A DNA stretch of 36,964 nt from an uncultured Bacteroidales bacterium. GTDB lineage: Bacteria > Bacteroidota > Bacteroidia > Bacteroidales > UBA11471. This document shows, one piece after another, positions 8,194 through 14,841 of the stretch; positions within the stretch are counted from its first letter, which is position 1, and every line of letters starts with the position of its first letter. The position numbers were made by a program, and so were the translations under genes. The notes below the pieces were generated by a model. It saw only the letters and a program-made list of their open reading frames with translations. It ran no database searches and was not told the origin of the DNA. The stretch lies in assembly GCA_947589325.1 (NCBI GenBank), contig CANQAM010000020.1, positions 1 to 36,964 on the forward strand, given 5' to 3'.

Positions 8194-9761
8194 AACGATA
8201 TGTAATTATTGAATATTTTTCCTGCCAATGCTTCGGCGCAGCGTTCGCCGTCGATAGCTGCCGAAACGATGCCGCCGGCATATCCGGCACCTTCGCCGCA
8301 GGGGTAAAGCCCTTCCAAACGAATGTGGTGCAACTGTTCGCCGTCGCGCGGAATGCGGACGGGCGAAGAGGTGCGGGTTTCCACACCTATCATCAGCGCT
8401 TCGCGGGTAAGGAATCCATGCGACAGCTTGCCGAAATGCAAAAAGCCCTGACGCAGCCGTCCGGTGATGAATTCGGGCATCCAAAAGTGGAGCGGCGAGG
8501 CAAGCACTCCGGGTGCATACGAAGAGGCGGGGAGGTCGAATGAATTTTTCCGGTTCACGAAATCGGTCATGCGCTGTGCCGGCGCCGTCTGGCGGCTGCC
8601 GTTCACAAAGCAGCAATGTTCCAATTCTTCTTGGAATTCCAGTCCCGCCAATACATTATCTTTATTATAATTCGGCAGGTCTTCCGGCCGTATTTCGACC
8701 ACCATGCCCGAATTTGCCCACTTGGAACCGCGATTCGAGGGCGACATGCCATTGACGACTATCTGCTCGGGAGCGCTGGCTGCCGGCACGACAAAACCGC
8801 CCGGACACATGCAGAACGAATAGACGCCGCGCCCCTCGACTTGGGTAACGAAGCTGTATTCCGCCGCAGGCAGATACTCGCCGCGACCGTCGGGGCTATG
8901 GTACTGTATGCGGTCTATCAGCTCTTGCGGGTGTTCGAGCCGCACGCCTACGGCAAATCCTTTGGCTTCCAGCTCGATGCCGCTACGGTGCAGGTAACGG
9001 TAAACGTCGCGGGCAGAGTGTCCCGTTGCCAGAATCACCGGACCCGAAAATATTTTTCCGCAACAAGTTTTAACGCCGATAACACACTCTTTATCAAATA
9101 GAAGTTCATCTACTCTTGTCCCAAAATACACTTCTCCTCCGGAGGTAAGAATCGTGCGTCGGATATTCTCGATGACCGCCGGAAGTTTGTCGGTGCCGAT
9201 ATGCGGGTGGGCGTCCGACAAGATAGCGGTGCTAGCACCATGCTGGCACAAGATATTCAAAATGCGCTCCACCGAACCGCGTTTTTTGCTGCGGGTATAG
9301 AGCTTTCCGTCGGAAAATGCGCCGGCTCCGCCTTCACCGAAACAATAGTTCGATTCGCTGTTTACGAGGTGTTCACGACTAATGCGGGCGATGTCTTTCC
9401 GGCGGGTATGCACGTCCTGCCCCCGTTCCAGTACGACGGGTTTCAACCCTAATTCGATCAGGCGCAGGGCGGCAAACAGTCCGGCAGGACCGGCACCCAC
9501 GACGACAACCGCCGGTTTCGATGCGACATTTTGATATTCAATGCGTTGATATATATCGTCTTGCGGCTTTTCGTTCACGTAAACGCGCACCGACAGATTC
9601 ACCATGACCTGCCTTTTGCGGGCGTCGATAGAGCGTTTCAGTATGCGCACCGCCTCTATGGCCTTACTGTCGAGCGCATACTCCCGCACGAGAAACTCCC
9701 GCAGGGCAGTTTCCGATGCCGCTTGACATGGCAACAATCGCAAGGCAAGTTCCTGTATCAT
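8190..9761 (-). CDS. COG2509-type FAD-dependent dehydrogenase
   Basis: This 523-residue protein has an N-terminal alpha/beta cap (about 1-80, ending in the VYVNEKPQDD region). A classic FAD-binding Rossmann motif follows (VVVVGAGPAGLFAALRL, about 85-101, ending in the ribose-binding glutamate of LERG). Other marks are the CFGEGGAGAFSDGKL segment near 145, GPVILATGHSARD near 240, and a C-terminal GEGAGYAGGI FAD-binding motif near 495. This is the uncharacterised FAD-dependent dehydrogenase family COG2509; the substrate is unknown. It sits 2 nt after radA and overlaps cstA by 4 nt, so all three are probably translated from one mRNA. No membrane segment or signal peptide is present, so it acts in the cytoplasm. 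Confidence 0.93.
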   Translation of the reverse strand: MIQELALRLLPCQAASETALREFLVREYALDSKAIEAVRILKRSIDARKRQVMVNLSVRVYVNEKPQDDIYQRIEYQNVASKPAVVVVGAGPAGLFAALRLIELGLKPVVLERGQDVHTRRKDIARISREHLVNSESNYCFGEGGAGAFSDGKLYTRSKKRGSVERILNILCQHGASTAILSDAHPHIGTDKLPAVIENIRRTILTSGGEVYFGTRVDELLFDKECVIGVKTCCGKIFSGPVILATGHSARDVYRYLHRSGIELEAKGFAVGVRLEHPQELIDRIQYHSPDGRGEYLPAAEYSFVTQVEGRGVYSFCMCPGGFVVPAASAPEQIVVNGMSPSNRGSKWANSGMVVEIRPEDLPNYNKDNVLAGLEFQEELEHCCFVNGSRQTAPAQRMTDFVNRKNSFDLPASSYAPGVLASPLHFWMPEFITGRLRQGFLHFGKLSHGFLTREALMIGVETRTSSPVRIPRDGEQLHHIRLEGLYPCGEGAGYAGGIVSAAIDGERCAEALAGKIFNNYISL

Positions 9762-9763
9762 GG

Positions 9764-11134
9764 TTATCCGAATAGTTGTCGAAAAGCCTCCTCGACTTTT
9801 TTCACGGGTATGATTTCTATTTTCAGGCGTTTCGTATCGAATCCTTTAAGATTTCCGGCAGGGATAAGGATTCGCGTAAAGCCCAATTTGGCGGCTTCGA
9901 GCACCCGTTGTTCGATACGGGTTACGGGGCGAATTTCGCCCGACAGCCCCACTTCGCCGGTCATGGCGATGCTCTTGTCGATAGCCATATCCATGTTCGA
10001 CGAGAGTATAGCGCTGATGACACCCAAGTCCATGGCGGGGTCGTTCACCTTCAATCCGCCGGCGATGTTGAGAAAGACATCTTTTTGCGCCAGCTTGAAG
10101 CCGACCCGCTTTTCCAAAACAGCCAGCAGCATATTCATGCGGCGCAGGTCGAAGCCCGTAGCCGACCGCTGCGGCGTGCCGTAAGCCGCCGTACTCACCA
10201 GCGACTGCACCTCGATAAGGAAGGGGCGCACGCCTTCGATTGCCGCCGAAATGGCAACGCCGCTCAGCCCTTCATGGTCTTGGGTCAAAAGGAGTTCCGA
10301 CGGATTGGACACTTCGCGCAACCCGTTTTGCAACATCTCGTAAATGCCCAGTTCGGCAGTGCTGCCGAAACGGTTTTTTATCGAGCGTAATATGCGGTAC
10401 ATATAATGGCGGTCGCCCTCGAATTGCAGAACGGCATCGACGATATGCTCCAAGACTTTCGGTCCGGCTATGCTGCCCTCCTTGTTGATATGCCCTATCA
10501 ACAGCACCGGCGTATGGCTCTCTTTGGCGAATTTCAGTATGGCAGCGGCACATTCCCGCACCTGCGTGATGCTGCCGGGCGACGACTCGACGAGGTTCGT
10601 GGAAATCGTCTGTATGGAGTCGATGATGACGAGGTCGGGATTGACGTTACGGATATGCACGAATATCTCTTCGAGGGAGGTCTCGCACACGATAAAGCAT
10701 TCGGGATTGACGTTTTTGCCCAAGCGGTCGGCGCGCATTTTGAGCTGGCGCGCACTCTCTTCGCCCGAAACATAAAGCACCTTGCGGTCGGTGAGGCGCA
10801 GCACGGTCTGCAACACCAGCGTCGATTTGCCGATGCCGGGCTCGCCGCCTATCAGCACCATGGAGCCGGGCACAAGACCGCCGCCGAGCACACGGTTCAG
10901 TTCGGCATCGTGCAGGTCGATGCGTTCTTCCTGCGACACCGGTATTTCATTGAGGCGCAACGGCTTGCTGTGTCCGTATTCCGAAGCGGAAACGGGAGAG
11001 GGGGTAGCCGGTTTCGCACTGACTACCTCTTCGACATAGCTGTTCCATTCGCCGCAGGAAGGGCATTTCCCTAACCATTTCGGCGATTCGGCGCCGCATT
11101 GCGTACAGACATAGACGGTTTTGAGTTTTGCCAT
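9764..11134 (-). CDS. radA: DNA repair protein RadA (Sms)
   Basis: RadA is a RecA-like helicase that drives branch migration at recombination intermediates and D-loops. The 456-residue protein has, in order: a four-cysteine zinc finger (C10, C13, C24, C27), a Walker A motif (GGEPGIGKST, 96-105), Walker B (LVIIDSIQT), the RadA-specific KNRFG motif near 254, and a C-terminal Lon-protease-like domain (from about 290) with the ISAILSS--D stretch and the GEVGLSGE-R motif. Length and domain order are standard. It is the promoter-proximal gene of the radA-FAD-cstA operon. Confidence 0.97.
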   Translation of the reverse strand: MAKLKTVYVCTQCGAESPKWLGKCPSCGEWNSYVEEVVSAKPATPSPVSASEYGHSKPLRLNEIPVSQEERIDLHDAELNRVLGGGLVPGSMVLIGGEPGIGKSTLVLQTVLRLTDRKVLYVSGEESARQLKMRADRLGKNVNPECFIVCETSLEEIFVHIRNVNPDLVIIDSIQTISTNLVESSPGSITQVRECAAAILKFAKESHTPVLLIGHINKEGSIAGPKVLEHIVDAVLQFEGDRHYMYRILRSIKNRFGSTAELGIYEMLQNGLREVSNPSELLLTQDHEGLSGVAISAAIEGVRPFLIEVQSLVSTAAYGTPQRSATGFDLRRMNMLLAVLEKRVGFKLAQKDVFLNIAGGLKVNDPAMDLGVISAILSSNMDMAIDKSIAMTGEVGLSGEIRPVTRIEQRVLEAAKLGFTRILIPAGNLKGFDTKRLKIEIIPVKKVEEAFRQLFG

Positions 11135-11194
11135 AAGGTTCGTTTCTTACATCGCCCGCACCTATCGACGGACAACATGCTCGTGTTTCGACTG

Positions 11195-11202
11195 CAAAGA
11201 TA
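11195..11202 (-). promoter_or_regulatory. Bacteroidota -7 box upstream of radA
   Basis: The minus-strand sequence TATCTTTG matches TAnnTTTG exactly and lies 60 nt upstream of the radA ATG. The -33 element is weak (AT-rich, no TTTG at 19-20 nt). Confidence 0.5.
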
Positions 11203-11312
11203 ATCATTAAAAAAGAATAGGAATAGAAAACGAACATAAAGTTTGTCTACTATACCGACAAGTAATAAAATGTAAGCAATACGGAAATTTACGACCGTTT
11301 ATATATAAAAAA

Positions 11313-11342
11313 TTCCGACACGGCATCACTGTCGCGTCGGAA
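11313..11342 (-). terminator. Intrinsic terminator after the secreted Met-rich protein
   Basis: Arms TTCCGACACG and CGCGTCGGAA pair with one G-T wobble around a 10-nt loop. On the minus strand the stem is followed by TTTTTTATATATAAA. It begins 27 nt past the stop at 11369. Confidence 0.85.
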
Positions 11343-11368
11343 CCGGAAACACATAATTGAGAACCTAT

Positions 11369-11890
11369 CTATCTTGACTTTTGTTTCATTTTCATATCGC
11401 GTGGCGAATTGAGCTTGTCTTCTTTCGTCATCATCATTGCCTTATGTGCATCGTGCGGTTTCATTTTGCCGCTCGGACAGCATTGCGACATTTCGCCGTG
11501 CATCATCTCGCCGGTGCCGTTTTGCATAGCCGGCAGCGCATTCAGCGCGGCGATTTGCTGCGGCGTAAGTATTTTCTTTATCTCGTCGTTCTGCATGGAA
11601 TACTGATTCATCTGCTCGGTGCGCAGCCGGTTGATTTCGCCGGAAATGATGCTGTCCCGACGCCCTTGCGCCAAAAGCAGGGAATGAATCTTTTTGCTTT
11701 GATCGGCAGAGAGTTGCAGCAGCGTGGTCATGTGTTCGGTGCGCGCCTTGGCGAGTTGTGCCACCGTCATGTTGCACACGGGATTCATCATCTCTTTCTG
11801 TCGCGGGTTATCTTGCCGCATCGGTTGTTGTGCGGCGGCTGCCGTCGATAACAGACTCAACGAAAACAGCCAGAAAAAAACTTTTTTCAT
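11369..11890 (-). CDS. Secreted Met/His-rich protein, DUF4890/Spy-like
   Basis: The 173-residue product begins with a typical Sec signal peptide (cleavage predicted after TAAAA, residue 20). The middle (about 40-120) is helical and charged and carries two 'L(S/T)(A/P)-Q' turns (LSADQSKKI and LTPQQIAAL). That is the pattern of periplasmic CpxP/Spy and Bacteroidales DUF4890 proteins. The last 50 residues are unusual: they hold MMHGEM, a Cys-Cys pair at 137-138, two further histidines (146, 149) and many methionines. Near the N-terminus NPVCNMTV (36-43) resembles the DPVCGM core of metal-binding YHS proteins. A periplasmic metal-handling or chaperone role is a reasonable inference. It is a single-gene unit with its own terminator. 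Confidence 0.75.
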   Translation of the reverse strand: MKKVFFWLFSLSLLSTAAAAQQPMRQDNPRQKEMMNPVCNMTVAQLAKARTEHMTTLLQLSADQSKKIHSLLLAQGRRDSIISGEINRLRTEQMNQYSMQNDEIKKILTPQQIAALNALPAMQNGTGEMMHGEMSQCCPSGKMKPHDAHKAMMMTKEDKLNSPRDMKMKQKSR

Positions 11891-11960
11891 AACGATTTAT
11901 TGATTGATATACCCTAAAAACAAGCAAGTACGGAAAATGTTTTTCGGAGAAGAAAATTTT

Positions 11961-12410
11961 TCACAACTCGGCGTATGCCGGTATATCGGAGAGAAAACGG
12001 CAGCGACCCTGCTCGTAATCGACGGCGCAACAGTAGTGCGAAAGTCCGTTCGTAACCATCAGGTAGCGCACTTGCAATACGGAGTTGTAGCGGACAATCT
12101 GATCGAACGTCGCTTGCGATATTTCCACCTGCGGGGCTTTGTATTCGACCACGACGAGCGGACGACCTTCGGCATCGTAGATGAGCGTGTCGCAACGGCG
12201 TTTGCGGCCGTTTTGCAGCAGCGAAATTTCATTGCCCATACGGCCTGCCGGATAGTCTTTCTCGTTTATCAGATAAGCGACGAAGTGCTGCCGCACCCAT
12301 TCTTCGGGTGTGAGCGCGACATAGCGCTTGCGCAAGGCATCGAATATCGAGGTCTTGCCGTCTTGCTCTTTCAGACGGAACGGATATGCCGGCAGATTCA
12401 AGGGTATCAT
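11961..12410 (-). CDS. Orphan HsdR-N-type nuclease-fold protein
   Basis: This 149-residue protein matches the N-terminal domain of type I restriction R subunits (HSDR_N family, PD-(D/E)xK fold). Visible elements are an N-terminal helix pair with 'T-EEWVRQHF' (34-43), Glu61 in a strand, and the catalytic-looking set Asp74 (CDTLIYD), then Glu89 and Lys91 (VEYKAP). A 'QI-RYN--L--RYL-VTNG' helix-strand follows. There is no helicase part, and no methylase or specificity gene lies nearby. Stand-alone copies next to holA are common in Bacteroidota and are probably housekeeping rather than restriction genes. The gene is divergent from holA, and its promoter overlaps the holA promoter. Confidence 0.85.
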   Translation of the reverse strand: MIPLNLPAYPFRLKEQDGKTSIFDALRKRYVALTPEEWVRQHFVAYLINEKDYPAGRMGNEISLLQNGRKRRCDTLIYDAEGRPLVVVEYKAPQVEISQATFDQIVRYNSVLQVRYLMVTNGLSHYCCAVDYEQGRCRFLSDIPAYAEL

Positions 12411-12423
12411 TCTTGGTCGGAAA

Positions 12424-12455
12424 TTTGCGCGTACCGATAAGATTCACTAATTTTA
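12424..12455 (+). promoter_or_regulatory. Candidate holA promoter
   Basis: TTTG at 12424-12427, a 20-nt spacer, then TAATTTTA at 12448-12455 (seven of eight bases of TAnnTTTG; the final G is A). The transcript would start about 45 nt before the holA ATG. The -7 box lies in the left arm of an inverted repeat shared with the opposite promoter. Confidence 0.5.
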
Positions 12456-12468
12456 CCTCCAAAATTAG
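12447..12468. repeat. Inverted repeat joining two divergent -7 boxes
   Basis: CTAATTTT (12447-12454) and AAAATTAG (12461-12468) are perfect 8-bp arms around a 6-nt spacer. Each arm contains most of the -7 box of one of the two divergent promoters. Confidence 0.7.
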
Positions 12469-12491
12469 ACAAAAAGGCGGAATCCGCCAAA
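12460..12491 (-). promoter_or_regulatory. Promoter of the HsdR-N-like gene
   Basis: On the minus strand TTTG (12488-12491) is followed after exactly 20 nt by TAATTTTG (12460-12467), a full match to the Bacteroidota -33/-7 consensus. It lies 49 nt upstream of the ATG at 12410. Confidence 0.7.
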
Positions 12492-12507
12492 TCACAGTTC
12501 ACGAATC

Positions 12508-13536
12508 ATGGCAAAAAAGTCGCCGACAGCCGAATATACCTCGATCATTGCCGACATACGCCGACAGGAGTTCAAACCCGTGTATCTGCTTATGGGAGAG
12601 GAGCCTTACTATATCGACCTGATTACCGATGAAATCGTAAAAAACGCACTGGCCGACAGTGAACGCGACTTCAACCAAACCATCGTTTACGGCGCCGACA
12701 CCGATATGGCGACCATACTCAATGCCGCCCGCCGCTATCCCATGATGGCGCAACGGCAGCTGGTCGTAGTCAAGGAGCTGCAACAGATGCGCAGCATCGA
12801 CGAATTGCTATACTATATGCAGAATCCGCAGCCGACCACCGTGTTGGTGCTGAATCATAAAAGCGGTACATTCAAAAACAAAAAAATCCTTGCCGAAGCC
12901 AACCGGCTCGGCTTGGTATTCGAGTCGAAACGCATATACGACAGCCAATTGCCGGCGTTTATCGCGGATTATGTTCGCGATAAAAAATTGACCATAGACG
13001 ATAATGCCGCCTCGATGCTGGGCGAGGCCATCGGAACGAACCTGTCGCGCCTGACAAGCGAAATCGATAAATTGGGCGTACTGCTGTCGGCAGCAGGGCA
13101 GAACCGAATCACCGCCGACACAGTGGAGCTGCATATCGGCATCAGCAAGGAATTTAACAACACGGAGCTGATAAAAGCCGTAGCGCGCCGAGATTTGCTC
13201 CGCGCCGGACGTATCGTGCAATATTATGCCAATACCAAAAGCGACCAGCCTTTTATCGCTTTCAGTTCGCTATTTTCCTATTTCGCCAACCTGCTTCTGC
13301 TGCACTATTCGTCCTGTCAAAAAAACGCCGCCGGCATCGCTTCGGAATTGGGCGTCAATTGGTATGCCGCCGATGATTATCTGCAAGGATTGAAAACATA
13401 CAAGGCCGGAAAATGCGTCGAAATCATCTCGAATATACGACGCTACGATGCCCGCTCGAAAGGAGTGGAGTGCGCTCCCGATACCTCGCTCGCCGAATTG
13501 CTCCAAGAACTGCTCTACAAAATCATGCACAACTAA
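12508..13536 (+). CDS. holA: DNA polymerase III subunit delta
   Basis: The delta subunit opens the beta sliding clamp as part of the clamp loader. The 342-residue protein shows the family layout: an N-terminal RecA-like domain beginning with PVYLLMGEEPYYIDLITDEI (about 23-42), the RYPMMAQRQLVVVKELQ strand-helix region near 75, a lid domain with the LGEAIGTNLSRLTSEIDKL helix near 171-189, and a C-terminal collar domain from about 210 (NNTELIKAVARRD onward). It has no functional P-loop, as expected for delta. No Shine-Dalgarno precedes the ATG. It is divergent from the HsdR-N-like gene. Confidence 0.95.
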   Translation: MAKKSPTAEYTSIIADIRRQEFKPVYLLMGEEPYYIDLITDEIVKNALADSERDFNQTIVYGADTDMATILNAARRYPMMAQRQLVVVKELQQMRSIDELLYYMQNPQPTTVLVLNHKSGTFKNKKILAEANRLGLVFESKRIYDSQLPAFIADYVRDKKLTIDDNAASMLGEAIGTNLSRLTSEIDKLGVLLSAAGQNRITADTVELHIGISKEFNNTELIKAVARRDLLRAGRIVQYYANTKSDQPFIAFSSLFSYFANLLLLHYSSCQKNAAGIASELGVNWYAADDYLQGLKTYKAGKCVEIISNIRRYDARSKGVECAPDTSLAELLQELLYKIMHN

Positions 13537-13596
13537 CGGTTTTCTCCGACGGCCCAAAAGAGTAGGGGACTTAAAATCCATTTAATCGCTTGTAAC

Positions 13597-13612
13597 ACAT
13601 TTAATTAAATGT
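13597..13612. repeat. 16-bp perfect palindrome
   Basis: ACATTTAATTAAATGT reads identically on both strands. It lies 61 bp after the holA stop. Being so AT-rich it could be chance or a weak operator. Confidence 0.6.
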
Positions 13613-13630
13613 TAATATGGGCTATTTTAA

Positions 13631-13673
13631 CGTCAAATGGCCGGCATATTTCCGTTTGAATGTCCATTTGACG
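13631..13673. repeat. 10-bp inverted repeat with 23-nt spacer
   Basis: CGTCAAATGG (13631-13640) and CCATTTGACG (13664-13673) are perfect complements. The arms contain G and C, so chance is less likely than for neighbouring AT palindromes. Confidence 0.65.
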
Positions 13674-13711
13674 ATACAAAACGAATAAAAACGAGTTGAA
13701 GCCCTTTCGAG

Positions 13712-13741
13712 AAATTTTGTTCATATATATGAACAAAATTT
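13712..13741. repeat. 30-bp perfect palindrome
   Basis: Two 15-bp arms, each AAATTTTGTTCATAT read from its own strand, meet with no spacer. The inner part (TTGTTCATATATATGAACAA) has the look of a symmetric protein-binding site. As RNA it would form a long hairpin with no loop room at the centre. Confidence 0.75.
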
Positions 13742-14113
13742 TGCTGCATCTATAAATTCTCTGTAAAAATTCAAGCATGCAAAAATTCATTTGGTTATAT
13801 TTGGGAACAGTAGACGATTAAAAGCAAACGACCTGAAAAACAATATGCAAAAAGCAACTGTCAGCACGCATTATCGATTATAAACCAGCAGAATATAGCC
13901 ATTTATTGAATTTATTGAATAGCAATCGGCAGAATACGGTCGTATAAAAATAAATATCGAAAGAGACAAAGGAGAACTTACACAATAAAAATAAAGTAAT
14001 AGTATATAAATCAATTTTATATCAATAAATATTGAAGTGGAATTGCAGGCGTTTTTCTATCCGGAGCAACATATATTCCTGTTGTCAAGTAGTCGGTGTT
14101 CATGATTGTGAAT

Positions 14114-14144
14114 TTTGAAAATTGAATTTCTTTGTTTATATTTG
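14114..14144 (+). promoter_or_regulatory. Promoter of the XRE-type regulator
   Basis: TTTG (14114-14117), a 19-nt spacer, and TATATTTG (14137-14144) match the Bacteroidota consensus fully. The distance to the ATG at 14193 is 48 nt. Confidence 0.75.
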
Positions 14145-14192
14145 CAAACGCAAGCACAAATGGCAAAATAATCCGGAATAATCGACATTAGT

Positions 14193-14681
14193 ATGGCAGA
14201 AGATAAGGACACCGACCTGAAAGAACGCATCAAACAGTTGATACGCCACTACAATCTCAACGATGCTGCGTTCGCTCAAAAGATACAGACCAACCGCTCC
14301 ACGCTGTCGCAATGCCTGAACGGCACAAATGGCGTCAGTAAAGAAATCATATCGAAGATACATACAGCCTATCCCGATGTCTCCACCGATTGGCTGCTGT
14401 ATGGCGAAGGCGAACCATTCAAAAAACAGGCTCGAAATCCGTTCAGTTTCACCTCTGAGAATGAAATATTCCGGCCAGATGACGGGAATGTGTCCAAATA
14501 CGGCAAGGATTCGGGGTTAAAAACGGACAGTAATTCAAGACAAACTTCTGATGATAAAGCAAAAACGGGCAATATATCGATAGAAAATGCCGACTTGCAA
14601 CAACGCGAAAATAAACGGGTCGTAAAAATCATAGTATATTATTCCGACAATACATTCGAACCCTATTCTCCGGACAAATAA
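14193..14681 (+). CDS. XRE-type helix-turn-helix regulator
   Basis: Residues about 8-70 form a Cro/C1-type DNA-binding domain: LKERIKQLIRHYNLNDAAFA, the turn, then NRSTLSQCLNGTNGVS, ending in the DWLLYGEGEP phrase typical of Bacteroidota XRE proteins. Residues about 75-140 are Ser/Asn/Asp-rich and probably disordered. The last 20 residues form a hydrophobic strand pair (RVVKIIVYYSDNTFEPY), a tail often seen in this protein type and perhaps used for oligomerisation. There is no peptidase domain, so it is not a LexA/CI-type autoproteolytic repressor. It points towards the convergent glycan operon. It has a Bacteroidota promoter and no Shine-Dalgarno, which makes it resident rather than part of the imported block. 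The target is unknown. Confidence 0.85.
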   Translation: MAEDKDTDLKERIKQLIRHYNLNDAAFAQKIQTNRSTLSQCLNGTNGVSKEIISKIHTAYPDVSTDWLLYGEGEPFKKQARNPFSFTSENEIFRPDDGNVSKYGKDSGLKTDSNSRQTSDDKAKTGNISIENADLQQRENKRVVKIIVYYSDNTFEPYSPDK

Positions 14682-14841
14682 TTCCATTTATAATATATCG
14701 TTACTGTCCGTAAAAGCTATAATTTTTTTCATCTTCATTTGTTCTATAATAAATATTATGTTAAGTGATAAAACGGAATTATCTCCTAATTTATCTCTAT
14801 TTATCTCTTAATGATGCCTCATAACGACCGATTTCGACGAA

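Larger units (their letters stand above)
13537..14192. other. 656-bp AT-rich intergenic region with palindromes
   Basis: No credible gene is visible on either strand; the longest frames are short and low-complexity. The region holds three perfect inverted-repeat structures (13597-13612, 13631-13673, 13712-13741), a 9-bp tandem repeat TTTATTGAA (13902-13919), and the promoter of the XRE-type gene at its right end. It has no recognisable terminator with a T-tract for holA, although the 30-bp palindrome could serve. Confidence 0.7.

Noticed and set aside
13560-13590. GGGGACTTAAAATCC, similar to the anticodon arm of a tRNA-Leu and to some phage attachment cores
   Set aside because: No T-arm, acceptor stem or CCA follows within 80 nt, and no integrase is in the window. 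It is at most a remnant and may be chance.
13796-13803. TATATTTG, a -7-like match on the plus strand
   Set aside because: There is no TTTG at 19-20 nt upstream and no gene follows within 390 nt.
13844-13882. Short frame for a 12-residue peptide (ATG at 13844)
   Set aside because: It is too short and has no conserved context or promoter with a full consensus.
14682-14841. Short direct repeats of TTATCTC-type between the XRE gene and the GT4 gene
   Set aside because: They are low-complexity AT-rich DNA in a convergent gap; no hairpin with a T-run was found.
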